Of a DNA stretch of 64,000 nucleotides, positions 7,726 to 15,605 are shown in pieces. How positions within the stretch are numbered: the first letter of the stretch is position 1; the number at the start of each line of letters is the position of its first letter. The position numbers and the translations under genes are program-made. Origin of the DNA: Micromonospora sediminicola (GTDB lineage Bacteria; Actinomycetota; Actinomycetes; Mycobacteriales; Micromonosporaceae); contig NZ_FLRH01000003.1 of assembly GCF_900089585.1 (NCBI RefSeq), positions 853,001 to 917,000 of the forward strand, given 5' to 3'. The notes beneath the pieces are model-generated. The model was not told where the DNA came from. It ran no database searches and saw nothing but the letters and a program-made list of their open reading frames with translations.

Positions 7726-7934
7726 GAGGACTCACCGCCGGTCTTCTTGCGTGGCTGGCGCTTCGTCGGGGCTACCTCGACGAGGCCGAGCATGGGCAGG
7801 AGGTCGGCGTTGCCGGTGCGCTCCAGGTAGCGGCGAGCGTCGGTCTGCTGCTGGTCCCGGTAGATGCGGTCCGCCATTGCGGCGGAGACGCGGGCGGTGT
7901 TTACGCCGCCATCGATCTTGTCGATCTGGCTCAT
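7722..7934 (-). CDS. Hypothetical small basic protein
   Basis: 70 aa from ATG at 7934, coupled by 4-bp overlaps at both ends. The middle is helical (AAMADRIYRDQQQTDARRYLE) and the C-terminus is basic (PTKRQPRKKTGG), compatible with nucleic-acid binding. No family recognised. Confidence 0.5.
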   Translation of the reverse strand: MSQIDKIDGGVNTARVSAAMADRIYRDQQQTDARRYLERTGNADLLPMLGLVEVAPTKRQPRKKTGGESS

Positions 7935-8380
7935 GCGGCACCGTCCAGCGCGTCGTGCTCCAGGTCGACGAGCGCTTGCACGGCCAGGCGGTGCAGCGCG
8001 GCGACCGCAGCGGGCCGGCGCAGGTTCGATGTCGCGTTCGGGCCGACCTCGACCGTCCAGCGGCCGAGGTGCCACAGGTCGCGGCTCAGCTCGCCGAGGA
8101 CGGTCGGGTCGTCGACGGGGCCGGTCTCGGCGACGGCGTGGGTGCCGTAGTCCATGAGCCGGACCGCGTGCACGGCCCGGCCGAGCGCGGTCAGCCGCCA
8201 GTAGTCGCCCGGCCGGTCGCGGTCGAGCTCGACCCAGCCGGCCTGCTTCAGGTCGGCGATGGTCGCGGTGACCTTGCGGTCGGCGCGGATGTACGAATCG
8301 TTGATCGCGTCGCGGAAGACGCGGCCGGCGGCGACCTGGTCGAGCAGGGCGCGGCGGGCCGGGGTCGGGAACAGGCTCAC
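7931..8380 (-). CDS. Winged-helix DNA-binding protein
   Basis: 149 aa from GTG at 8380, which overlaps the upstream stop. Residues about 10-75 (RRALLDQVAAGRVF, TATIADLKQAGWVELD, YWRLTALGRAV) follow a MarR/PaaX-like winged helix: helix, recognition helix, wing, then a helix. The rest is an alpha-helical dimer-like segment. Probably an element regulator, placed five genes into the early operon. Target unknown. Confidence 0.5.
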   Translation of the reverse strand: MSLFPTPARRALLDQVAAGRVFRDAINDSYIRADRKVTATIADLKQAGWVELDRDRPGDYWRLTALGRAVHAVRLMDYGTHAVAETGPVDDPTVLGELSRDLWHLGRWTVEVGPNATSNLRRPAAVAALHRLAVQALVDLEHDALDGAA

Positions 8381-8610
8381 GCCGCACCTCGCAACGCCGG
8401 GTCCGTGATCGGAGCCGGCAGAACCAGCGGCTGGCGGATGGCGTCCAGCAGCTCGCCGGTCACCCCGTACGAGTCGAGGGTCAGGCACTCACCTTCCGAG
8501 ACGTCAGCCCGGTCGGGACCGGGCAGAGTCTGCGTGGCAGGAAAAGCGGGCTGCTCACCCGTGCGCGGATTGCCGGGAAGCTGCGGCGGGTTCGGCCAGG
8601 GCGACGTCAT
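8377..8610 (-). CDS. Hypothetical small protein
   Basis: 77 aa. Proline-rich N-terminal half, then an acidic helix (DSYGVTGELLDAIRQPL). It overlaps neighbours by 4 bp on both sides. No recognised family. Confidence 0.45.
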   Translation of the reverse strand: MTSPWPNPPQLPGNPRTGEQPAFPATQTLPGPDRADVSEGECLTLDSYGVTGELLDAIRQPLVLPAPITDPALRGAA

Positions 8611-9068
8611 CGTCCGCCGCCGCTCTGCGCGATCTGCGCCTCCAGCTCGGCGACCTTGGCCTCCAGCTCGGCCCTGGACCGCACCTTCTCCTGCCGGGTC
8701 GGAGGGTTCGGTATCCGCGCCGACGCGACGAGCCGGACCTTCCCGTGGTTGGTGCGCATCTCCCGGTTGGTGGTTCGGGTGCGTCCCCGTCCCTCGGTCT
8801 TCGTCTCGGCCTTGACGCCGAACGCGGAGGCCAGCGCGTCCACGATCGGCGTCGAGCGCTCCCCGTCCTCCTGGTTGTAGTTCGAGTAGATGGAGACGTA
8901 GGGGCCGAAGACGGGCGGGGTTGGCGTGCCGGCGAGGGTCGCGATCCGGTCGGCGACCTGGCGCAGTTCGTCGGCCATGGTCAGCCAGTGGTCCGGCTTC
9001 GCCGGCTCGGTGTTGTTGCGGGTCTGCGGCTGCCCCATGGTGGGCACTTCCGCTACGATGTCGGTCAT
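8607..9068 (-). CDS. Hypothetical protein with C-terminal coiled coil
   Basis: 153 aa from ATG at 9068, chosen because CAGGAGAT lies 4-5 nt upstream; a longer open frame has no such site. The C-terminus (RAELEAKVAELEAQIAQS) is a short heptad coiled coil. The middle has a beta-rich stretch (FGPYVSIYSNYNQED). Likely an oligomer; no function assigned. Confidence 0.55.
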   Translation of the reverse strand: MTDIVAEVPTMGQPQTRNNTEPAKPDHWLTMADELRQVADRIATLAGTPTPPVFGPYVSIYSNYNQEDGERSTPIVDALASAFGVKAETKTEGRGRTRTTNREMRTNHGKVRLVASARIPNPPTRQEKVRSRAELEAKVAELEAQIAQSGGGR

Positions 9069-9147
9069 CTGAATCTCCTGGTCTTGGCGGGTCAGGGACA
9101 GGTACTGCGGGCCCTCTGCCGTTCCAGCGGCTGAGGGCTCGTGTCGT

Positions 9148-9432
9148 TCACGCCGCACGACGGCGCTTCTTCGCACTCGCGAGAGCCATCCGGCGGTAGT
9201 GCGCCTTCTTCAGCCGGTCGACCGCGGCCGCCAGCTCCGCCGGGCTGAGCACGCCGTCCGGGTCGGCCTGGCGCTCCCACTGCCGCTGCCGGGCCGCCCG
9301 CGCCGGCGCGAGCGCGGCCGTGCGGTCCTCCTGGGTGTTCACCCGGGACCAGCGGGTCAGCGAGCCGAGCGAAGCGGTCAACTGCCGCTGCGACGGCGGT
9401 AGCGCCGCGAAGCCCTGCGTCTCGCGGCCCAT
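9148..9432 (-). CDS. Hypothetical small basic protein of integrative elements
   Basis: 94 aa from ATG at 9432, overlapping the stop of the HTH regulator. It ends in an extremely basic tail (ASAKKRRRAA) after a helical segment (SPAELAAAVDRLKKAHYRRM). Proteins of this type often follow the Cro/CI-type gene in actinobacterial elements. Nucleic-acid binding is inferred from charge only. Confidence 0.5.
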   Translation of the reverse strand: MGRETQGFAALPPSQRQLTASLGSLTRWSRVNTQEDRTAALAPARAARQRQWERQADPDGVLSPAELAAAVDRLKKAHYRRMALASAKKRRRAA

Positions 9433-9683
9433 CAGGCCACCGCCTTGTCGGCGCGGAAGGCGTCGGAGCGGGCCGGACGCAGAATGCGAACGAGCGACGC
9501 ATGGACGGTCACGCTGCAGCGGAGCGAGTGACCCAGCTCCAGCTTGCTGATGTACGGCTTCGTGACCCCGACCCGCGTGGCGAGCTGCTCGATCGACAGC
9601 CCCCGCTGCTTCCGCGCCTCCCGGATGGCATCGCCGTTGACGGCGATGAAGGCGCTTGCGCGCGATCCCCTGGAAGTCGTCAT
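9432..9683 (-). CDS. XRE/Cro-CI-type HTH regulator
   Basis: 83 aa. The HTH is clear at residues about 18-55: IREARKQRGLSIEQLATRVG, then VTKPYISKLELG. This first gene of the minus-strand early unit faces a plus-strand HTH gene across a 209-bp region with repeated AGGAA motifs. By analogy with lambda-type switches it is the Cro-like or excisionase-control partner. The C-terminal tail is short, so it may bind as a simple dimer. Confidence 0.8.
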   Translation of the reverse strand: MTTSRGSRASAFIAVNGDAIREARKQRGLSIEQLATRVGVTKPYISKLELGHSLRCSVTVHASLVRILRPARSDAFRADKAVA

Positions 9684-9694
9684 GGCGGAAACTA

Positions 9695-9845
9695 TAGGAA
9701 CCTGTGTGGCAAGTTGGCAACAGGAACCTCTAGGAATCCTGGAAGGTTGCGCAAGCTGCGGTGAGGTTCTTAAGGCGGGGTTAATTCACGTACGCAGATG
9801 GCGCAGTGCTGCCGTCTCGGGGTTTCGGTTTCCTGCGGTTTCCTG
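9695..9845. promoter_or_regulatory. Operator array in the divergent switch region
   Basis: Between the two HTH genes the octamer AGGAACCT occurs at 9696 and 9722, with AGGAATCCT at 9732. On the other strand, two tandem 10-bp copies of CGGTTTCCTG lie at 9826-9835 and 9836-9845 (reverse: AGGAAACC). Five AGGAA-type half-sites in 150 bp around two divergent starts suggest binding sites for one or both regulators. Confidence 0.5.
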
Positions 9846-9892
9846 GCATCCTGTGGGTAGCTGTCAGTAGCCGACCCGAAGTGCAGGACTTG

Positions 9893-10384
9893 ATGACCAG
9901 ACAGATGACCGAGGACGACCGAGCGGCCATCGGCAAGCTCGTCGAGCGTCATCGGGCTGCACTGCGTCTCGCCGTTGAGACGGTCGCCGCGCGAGCGCCG
10001 ATGAGCGCGGTCACCTGGACCAGGGTGGAGAAGGGGCTACCCGTGCGTCTCGGGACGTACGGAGGCGTCGAAACCGCGTTCGGCTGGGCCCCAGGGGCGG
10101 TGCTGCGGTTCCTTGATACCGGCGAGGATCCGCAGGATGTTCAACCGGCGCCGCGCGTACCGAGGGACCTTGTCCAGGAGGTCCTGGACCTGGACTGCAA
10201 GGACGCGGTGAAGGTGCTGCTGGTGAGAGCGGTTCGATCGGGGAGCAAGCCGGTCGACGCGGTCCTCGACTCCGACGCCCCGGACGGGGACAAGGTGGCA
10301 GCGATCCGGGCGCTCCGCGAGCTCAAGCTCACCGTCGGCGAGCAGCAGGCACCCGAAGACGTCCGGCCGGCCAAGCCTGCCTAG
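9893..10384 (+). CDS. HTH-domain repressor-like protein of the element
   Basis: 163 aa from ATG at 9893; an upstream in-frame start exists, but this codon begins the recognisable domain. Residues about 10-60 resemble an XRE-like HTH (IGKLVERHRAALRLAVETV, MSAVTWTRVEKGLPV, GGVETAFGWAPGAVLRFLDTG), the form seen in actinobacterial element regulators. The C-terminal half is acidic and helical (LVQEVLDLDCKDAVKVLL). It is the only plus-strand gene of the element and lies beside the att site, so it is the likely maintenance repressor. Confidence 0.65.
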   Translation: MTRQMTEDDRAAIGKLVERHRAALRLAVETVAARAPMSAVTWTRVEKGLPVRLGTYGGVETAFGWAPGAVLRFLDTGEDPQDVQPAPRVPRDLVQEVLDLDCKDAVKVLLVRAVRSGSKPVDAVLDSDAPDGDKVAAIRALRELKLTVGEQQAPEDVRPAKPA

Positions 10385-10467
10385 TTGGCGACCACTCGCT
10401 TATCGGGTTTGCGCAAGCGGTGATCATGCGGAAGCGCTGGAAAGGCACGACGCTAAACGGCGCTTCT

Positions 10468-10514
10468 GCTTGTAAGCGAGATGTCGCCGGTTCGATCCCG
10501 GCCGGGGGCTCCAA
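10468..10514 (+). repeat. att site: 3' fragment of tRNA-Thr(UGU), shared border of two tandem elements
   Basis: The 47 bp run from the anticodon loop (CTTGTAA, anticodon TGT) through a perfect T arm (GCCGG/CCGGC) and acceptor 3' strand to CCA. The expected 5' anticodon arm is not present upstream (TTCTG does not pair with GCGAG), so this is a fragment. Identical to 25156-25202; after two mismatches another 10 bp (CCATCAGGCG) also match. Confidence 0.85.
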
Positions 10515-10560
10515 CACCATCAGGCGTTTCGCGGCGGTGGCCGCCACGAGACGGCCCGAT

Positions 10561-10581
10561 GACAGCAACGCTGACGGCAAC
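10561..10581. promoter_or_regulatory. Putative integrase arm-type sites, left arm
   Basis: GACAGCAAC at 10561-10569 and GACGGCAAC at 10573-10581, spaced 12 bp. A matching pair, also spaced 12 bp, lies in the right arm at 25043-25063. Paired repeats on both sides of the core are typical of tyrosine-recombinase arm sites. Confidence 0.5.
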
Positions 10582-10586
10582 GCGGT

Positions 10587-11798
10587 TCATGACAGCCGCC
10601 CGTCGAGCTTGCCGAGCGCCTGACGCATCGCATCAAGGTTGGCGTGAGCGTAGACCTTGAGGGTGATCTTCACGTCCGCGTGGCGGGCGATGGCCTGAAC
10701 GACGTGCGGCGGGACGCCCAACTCCATCAGCAGCGACACGACCGTGTGCCGCAGATCATGAAGGCGGACACCGGGCAGACCGGCGGTCTCCCGAAGCCGA
10801 GCAAACGAACGGCTGAGGTTGGTCGGCTCCAACGGGGTGCCCCGCTCGGAGGGGAAGACGAGGCCGTGGTCCTGCCAGACCTCTGCGAGCGCAGTCCGTT
10901 CGGCCTGCTGGCGCTCCTGGTGCTCAAGCAGAGCGAGCCAGGTGACCTCGGGCAGCGGCAACACCGCCTCCGAATCCTCGGTCTTGGCGTCCAGGACGTG
11001 GAGCTGTCCCGCCACCCGCTGGACGGTCTGCTGAACCCGCAAGGTGCCCTCGTCCAGGTCGACGTCCGACCAGCGGAGCCCGACCAGTTCACCGCGCCGG
11101 AGGCCGATCGTGGCGGCCACGACGTAGAGCGCGTGGAGCCGATGACCAGCAGAGGCGGCGAGGATCTTGCGCACCTGGCCGACGGACAGACCCTTACCGA
11201 CCTTGTAGCGAGGCGAGGGAACCCGGACGAGCTTGGCGACGTTGCAGGGCACCAGCTCCTCGCGCATCGCGTGTTGGAGCGCGTTGCGCAGCAACGCATG
11301 CACGAACTGAATCTGCCGTGCGCTGGGGTAGCTCTCGCAGCAGCGGTCAACGGAGCAACACCGCCGGTCAGCAGGACGAATGTCGTTGAGGCCATTGGTG
11401 CAGCAGAGGCACTTGCGCCGGAAGTCGTCCATGAACGCCTTGACGTGCTGTACCTGCAAGCCATCGAGGCGCTTGGTGCCGAGTGCGGGGATCAAGTGCA
11501 GACGTACTGCGCTCTCGTATCCCCGCGCGGTAGTGGGCTTGAGGTCAGTGACGAAGGCGGCCAGCCAGTAGGGCAGGTAATCGGCGAGCTTCCAAGCCCG
11601 ATCGGGTACGGGTATGCCGCGCTGGGATCTCGACTTCAGCTCGGTGAGCTTGGCATGGGCTTCCTCCCAGGTGGCGCCGTAGACGAACTTGCGCTTACGG
11701 CTGCCGTCCGTCGTCAGGACGTATGCCTGTCCGACCCAGCGGCCATCGCTGGCGCGCTGGTAGATGGAGCCTTCGCCAAACCTGTACGTGCTCCAGAT
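10587..11798 (-). CDS. int: Tyrosine recombinase (phage-type integrase), start codon unresolved
   Basis: The frame is open from 11846. It contains an N-terminal AP2-like segment (FGEGSIYQRASDGRWVG), a SAM-like core-binding domain (WLAAFVTDLKPTTARGYE) and the catalytic domain with R (GLRRGELVGLRW), HxxR (HDLRHTVVSLL) and a C-terminal HADVKITLKVYAHA segment holding the nucleophile Tyr. Domains match a full integrase of about 390-400 aa, but upstream of FGEGS no ATG, GTG or TTG occurs in frame; the first canonical start is TTG at 11495, which would remove the N-terminal domains. The 3' end lies 73 bp from the att core. Confidence 0.85.
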   Translation of the reverse strand: MWSTYRFGEGSIYQRASDGRWVGQAYVLTTDGSRKRKFVYGATWEEAHAKLTELKSRSQRGIPVPDRAWKLADYLPYWLAAFVTDLKPTTARGYESAVRLHLIPALGTKRLDGLQVQHVKAFMDDFRRKCLCCTNGLNDIRPADRRCCSVDRCCESYPSARQIQFVHALLRNALQHAMREELVPCNVAKLVRVPSPRYKVGKGLSVGQVRKILAASAGHRLHALYVVAATIGLRRGELVGLRWSDVDLDEGTLRVQQTVQRVAGQLHVLDAKTEDSEAVLPLPEVTWLALLEHQERQQAERTALAEVWQDHGLVFPSERGTPLEPTNLSRSFARLRETAGLPGVRLHDLRHTVVSLLMELGVPPHVVQAIARHADVKITLKVYAHANLDAMRQALGKLDGRLS

Positions 11799-11903
11799 GA
11801 GCAGCGGAGAGCGGATCGGCCTGTCGCGGGTGCTGGCCAGCAGGCGTCATGACGAGCTGCTGCGGCAGTGGCGTGAGGTGGCCCGTCCGTCGCCTACCCC
11901 GGT

Positions 11904-12761
11904 CTATGGCCCCTTCACTTCCCTGACGTCCGAGCCCCTTCGGACCGGGCGCTCACCGAATCGCTTATTGTATCGAAGCACCGTCTGCACCTGCATATAG
12001 CGTGTCATCGCGTTCACCGCGTCTCTCACCCGCCGCCGGATCAATCGCCTCAGCCGCATGATCCGCAGAACCGGGGTAGAGATCGGCCAGAAATACTCCC
12101 AGAGGGCCGACCAGAATGGGTGGCGGAGCTTCCGCTGCCGTGGCCCCCGGAGTCTAATGGGGGGATCGGTACCTAATTTGGACCACGCGTAACCAGCGGC
12201 GTCGATGAAGTCAATGGAGACGTCGGCAAACCTCAACATGTCCACCGACGGCACGGGCGTAGTGAAGACATACATAGACACCTCGTCGTCGAGCTCTGCG
12301 CCGGGTCCGAGGTGTCTCTTGTAGTACATGTTCTTCCGTCCGCGTCGGACGGCTTCTTCCGCGAGGGCCATCCGCTGGCCGCGCGATTTGTGGCTGTTGC
12401 CCGCAAAGATGCTGGGGTGGTTTCCTCGGCTGTCGCCCGCAAAGGTGCCGAGCTGGCCCCCTCGGCTGTCCCGTATCTGCACGTACAACTCGTAGATGGG
12501 CCCGCTGCTGTAGTTCCTCACGCCCAGATAGACGTGCTCGACAGTCCCGTCATCGGCTATCCCGGGGTTCCTGAGTCCAGCGGAGACGAGCCTGGCATGC
12601 GCGGCATCGGCATCTTCCTTGTCCTCGCGTCGTGCTCGCAACTCGTGGCGGAGCAGGGCCCCGGTGATGATGACGGCGAGCGTGGAGACGCCAACACCCA
12701 CCAAGCTGCCCCACGCTTGCAGCCAGTCGGTGATCTTCGGAGCATCAGCAACGAGCAGCAC
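11904..12761 (-). CDS. Membrane-anchored protein of unknown function
   Basis: About 285 aa from GTG at 12761 (an upstream start at 12878 is possible). It starts with an amphipathic stretch (ITDWLQAWGS), one TM segment (VGVGVSTLAVIITGALL) and a basic, charged juxtamembrane helix (RHELRARREDKEDADAAHARL). A cytoplasmic beta-rich domain follows (VYLGVRNYSSGPIYELYVQI), then a basic C-terminus. The sequence type recurs as a hypothetical in actinobacterial variable regions. Base composition is lower in GC than the chromosome. Possible defence or regulatory role is only inferred from context. Confidence 0.55.
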   Translation of the reverse strand: MLLVADAPKITDWLQAWGSLVGVGVSTLAVIITGALLRHELRARREDKEDADAAHARLVSAGLRNPGIADDGTVEHVYLGVRNYSSGPIYELYVQIRDSRGGQLGTFAGDSRGNHPSIFAGNSHKSRGQRMALAEEAVRRGRKNMYYKRHLGPGAELDDEVSMYVFTTPVPSVDMLRFADVSIDFIDAAGYAWSKLGTDPPIRLRGPRQRKLRHPFWSALWEYFWPISTPVLRIMRLRRLIRRRVRDAVNAMTRYMQVQTVLRYNKRFGERPVRRGSDVREVKGP

Positions 12762-13101
12762 CGAGCCAGGGTAAGGCCCCGGATCAACCCAGCGCGCCCC
12801 CGCCGGTCTGAAGCCTGGCGCCCTTACATCGCATGCCCGATCCCTCGGTGGTCTCGGCCCCCGGACACTGGCCGGCAATAGGAAGAAGACGATCCCGGCG
12901 ATAGGTGCCGACGATCATCGTGAACGCACCGGCGATCTTCATGGTGCGCAGATGGCGGCGGGCTCCTGTGCCTCAGATCAGCCTGCCGCGAAGACTGCCA
13001 CACGAAGCGACAGTCCGGGGCGACCGGCTGCCGGCTGCCGGCTGCCGTGTGATCCGACAGCTGATGTGCGACGCAGCTCCGCCAGGTGCTCCGCCAGGTG
13101 A
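12762..13101. other. No convincing gene
   Basis: This stretch lies between the TM protein and the IS481-like element. Short open frames exist on both strands but none has a domain, a good ribosome site or typical third-position bias. It may include the true upstream start of the TM protein (12878). Confidence 0.4.
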
Positions 13102-13254
13102 TGTCGAGTCTCGGGACCTGCGTGACAGGTCAGTCTCGGGACGTGGGTGACACGTCCGGCTAGACGACTGCTAACTCTGGTGAGGGTAGCTGGCGATCAG
13201 TTGAGGGAGGTTTTCCTGCGACTGGCCGTCTGACGGGTTCTTCAGACGGGGGGG

Positions 13255-13716
13255 TCAGGGCTGCCCGAGGAGTGGGTAGGCACTTTCGAGTGCCGACAGG
13301 GCTGTGAGCATCGCTGGGATGTTGGTCTGGTCGAGGCCGGTGATGGCGAACGTCAGGCGGTTCCCGATGCCGGGATTGTCGGCAAGCTCTCCGGTGACGG
13401 ACAGCGAGCCGTTCGGGCGGCAGGTCACGGTCAGTGAGATCCATTGTTCAAGTGAGGTGAGCACTGCTTCGCCGCGTAGTTGTTGGTTGATCAGCTCTAG
13501 CCCGTGTCGGAAGGTCTGTAGTTCATCGACACGTAGCCCGGCGGCGAGCTGTGCTGAGAAGCCGCCCACGTGGGCCGAGATCGGGCTGATCAGCCAGTTG
13601 CCGTCCCAGTAGTCGGTGCTGCCGGGGTGCATTCTTCCCATGACGCGGACCGTTAGATGGTCGTCGTTGGGGAGTCCGATGACCAGTTCGGGGGGTTCGG
13701 TCACGCCGGTGATCAT
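13255..13716 (-). CDS. IS passenger protein, WapI-like hypothetical
   Basis: 153 aa, its ATG overlapping the transposase stop (ATGA). The body is beta-rich (LTVRVMGRMHPGSTDYWDGNWL, then WISLTVTCRPNGSLSVTG) with a helix between (ELQTFRHGLELINQQL), the pattern of the WapI-type small proteins found in polymorphic-toxin contexts. Inside an IS it cannot be needed for transposition by sequence alone. Possible roles are immunity-like or transposition control. Family match is from pattern only. Confidence 0.55.
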   Translation of the reverse strand: MITGVTEPPELVIGLPNDDHLTVRVMGRMHPGSTDYWDGNWLISPISAHVGGFSAQLAAGLRVDELQTFRHGLELINQQLRGEAVLTSLEQWISLTVTCRPNGSLSVTGELADNPGIGNRLTFAITGLDQTNIPAMLTALSALESAYPLLGQP

Positions 13717-15560
13717 GCCATCCCTTCCCGGGTGGACGTCTTCTGTCTGGGTGGTTCGGGTTTGCGGACCTTGAACCGGGCGATGGGCTTGGTGGTGGTG
13801 CGGGGCACTTCGCTGAGGAGCTGGTCGCCGTCGTGGACGCGGAAGGTGGTGTCGGCGGCTTCGACGGTGAGGGTGGTTCCGGCGTGGGCGATGCCGACGT
13901 GGATGCGTTGACCAGCGATGACCAGGGATCCTCGGCAGCTGACGCGGCGTTCGACCCGCAGGGGTTCGGGTGCCGGTGTTGGTGGTGGTCCGGCGGGGCG
14001 GGCGTCGCGGATGCGGGCGACTTCGGCCGGTGTCAGCGGGTTGGGCAGGCTGCGCAGCAGGACGCCGTCGGCGGTGATCTGCATGAGGCCGCGGTCGAGG
14101 CGGACGGTGACGCGCCTGCCGGCGAAGTGGTAGCCGACGGGGTGTTGCCGGCCGGCGAGGCCGATCAGGCCGGTGGCGTTGACGAGCCGTTCGACCTCGA
14201 TCGGGGCGCCGGCCTGGATGGTGCCGGTGGTGATCGGTGGTGGCCCGGCCGGTTGGCCGTCGTCGGCGAGGATCTGGCGCAGGTGCGCAGGGGTAAGTCG
14301 GGACGGGACGGTCTTGAGTCGGACGCCGTCGACGAGCAGGTGAACGACGGTGGTGTCGGCCCAGAGGGTCACCGGAAGTCCGGCGCGGGTGGGGCTGAGC
14401 CAGAACTGCTGTCCGCAGACGGTGAGGTTGCCCGAGGCGGGAACGAGGCGGGTGACCTCTACGGCCAGGCCAACGTCCCCGCTGGCGGCCACCGGCACTG
14501 GCGGGGCGACGGCATGCCCGGCGGGTGCTGGAGGCGTCGGTGCCGGTGTTGCTGGCAGTGGCCGGCGGGGTGCAGGGATGGTGGTGGCCAGCGCTGGCGG
14601 CAGCCGCAGCGGCAGCTGTTCCTCAGCCGGCTGGGCGGTGAAACGGTCGGCCGGGAACGCCATCCCGAGGGACTGGTGCGGCCGTTCGGTGTTGTATTCG
14701 TGCCGGAACACGTCGATCGCTGCTTGGGCCTCTTCCGGGGTGGCCCAGACCTCGACGTCGTCGAGTAGTTCGCGTTGCAGGGTCTGGTGGAACCGTTCGA
14801 CCTTGCCGGTGGTGGTCGGTGAGCGGGGCTTGGTCAGCCGGTGAGTGATGCCGTTCTCTCGGCAGATCCGGTCGAACATCACCTCACCGCCGCCGCGGCC
14901 GAACCGGGCAGTGAACTGCTTGCCATTGTCCGTGAGGACCTCTTCGGGAATCCCGAACCTGTGCAGGGCTTCGGCGAAGGCGAGACAGATCGCCCGACCG
15001 GTGGCCCGGCGGACCACGGCGGCGATGACGCAGAACCGGGAGTGGTCGTCCACGCCGGTGACGACCTTCGCCTCACCGCCATCGGCCAGCTGAATACCGC
15101 CGACGATGTCCATCTGCCACAGTTCCATCGGCCGGCCACGTTCCCATCGCCGGTAGTCCTCACGCCGACGCCGGCGAGGTGTCGGATCGACCAGGCCGTG
15201 CCGGATCAGCACCCGATGCACGGTGATCCGAGACGGGATCGGACCCGGGCAGTCACGACGGCCAAGCTCATAGAGCAGGCGACGGGCACCCCATCGCGGG
15301 TGATCCCGGCGCAGCTCACAGATCAGCGCCTCCACCTCAGGAGAAGTCTGGCCAGGCGAGGAACGCGGCCGGCTGGACCGGTCCGCCAGCCCTTCCAAGC
15401 CCTCGTCCTGATACCAGGCCAGCCAGCGGTGCACCGCCTGGCGGGAGACCCCGAATCGTTCGGCGACGTCCGTGACCGTGGATCCGGCAAGCACGTCCTG
15501 GACGGCTCGATACCGCTGTTCCATCACGCTCATCTCCACCAACACTCGGCGGAGTGTCAC
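13713..15560 (-). CDS. IS481-family transposase with long C-terminal extension
   Basis: 615 aa (ATG a few codons in is an alternative start). N-terminal HTH (VTDVAERFGVSRQAVHRWL), a basic linker, then an rve-type DDE core: MDIVGGI, LTDNGKQF and GKVERFHQTL supply D, D and E. After about residue 320 comes a proline-rich linker and three repeats of a small beta domain (GLIGLAGRQHPVGYHFAGRR type), similar to the C-terminal domain of Mu/Tn552-like transposases. The extension is much longer than plain IS481 enzymes and probably contacts the paired end sites. Confidence 0.85.
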   Translation of the reverse strand: MTLRRVLVEMSVMEQRYRAVQDVLAGSTVTDVAERFGVSRQAVHRWLAWYQDEGLEGLADRSSRPRSSPGQTSPEVEALICELRRDHPRWGARRLLYELGRRDCPGPIPSRITVHRVLIRHGLVDPTPRRRRREDYRRWERGRPMELWQMDIVGGIQLADGGEAKVVTGVDDHSRFCVIAAVVRRATGRAICLAFAEALHRFGIPEEVLTDNGKQFTARFGRGGGEVMFDRICRENGITHRLTKPRSPTTTGKVERFHQTLQRELLDDVEVWATPEEAQAAIDVFRHEYNTERPHQSLGMAFPADRFTAQPAEEQLPLRLPPALATTIPAPRRPLPATPAPTPPAPAGHAVAPPVPVAASGDVGLAVEVTRLVPASGNLTVCGQQFWLSPTRAGLPVTLWADTTVVHLLVDGVRLKTVPSRLTPAHLRQILADDGQPAGPPPITTGTIQAGAPIEVERLVNATGLIGLAGRQHPVGYHFAGRRVTVRLDRGLMQITADGVLLRSLPNPLTPAEVARIRDARPAGPPPTPAPEPLRVERRVSCRGSLVIAGQRIHVGIAHAGTTLTVEAADTTFRVHDGDQLLSEVPRTTTKPIARFKVRKPEPPRQKTSTREGMA

Positions 15561-15605
15561 CCAGGTCCTGACACCGATGTGTCACGCAGGTCCCGAGACC
15601 GGACA

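Larger units (their letters stand above)
1..10514. mobile_element. Right part of an integrated phage-like element ending at a tRNA-Thr 3' fragment (left end outside window)
   Basis: Nearly all genes from 1 to 9683 are small, on the minus strand, and joined by ATGA or GTGA overlaps. They start next to a divergent HTH regulator pair and end at a 47-bp 3' fragment of tRNA-Thr. HNH nuclease, DNA methyltransferase, replication-organizer-like and zinc-ribbon proteins fit a prophage or integrative-element early region. No integrase, structural or conjugation gene is visible here. By analogy with the next island its integrase should lie beyond the left edge, beside the intact tRNA. Prophage versus AICE cannot be decided from this part alone. 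Confidence 0.6.
13102..15605. mobile_element. IS481-like insertion sequence with a passenger gene
   Basis: Ends run TGTC...GACA. Each end has two related sites facing inward: GTCTCGGGACCTGCGTGACA outermost (exact at both ends) and a second copy about 24 bp inside (GTCTCGGGACGTGGGTGACAC on the left, GTGTCAGGACCTGGGTGACAC on the right). Inside are a 615-aa transposase and a 153-aa passenger. Length about 2.5 kb. No target duplication was recognised. Confidence 0.75.

Noticed and set aside
9770..9952. Small minus-strand gene antisense to the element repressor
   Set aside because: It covers the operator repeats and the start of the plus-strand HTH gene; no ribosome site or domain supports it.
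10430..10514. A complete tRNA-Thr gene
   Set aside because: The 3' half folds well, but the sequence before the anticodon loop does not form the 5' anticodon arm, D arm or the acceptor 5' strand GCCCCCG.
12905..13150. Plus-strand gene before the IS481-like element
   Set aside because: No ribosome site or domain, and its end runs into the IS terminal sites.
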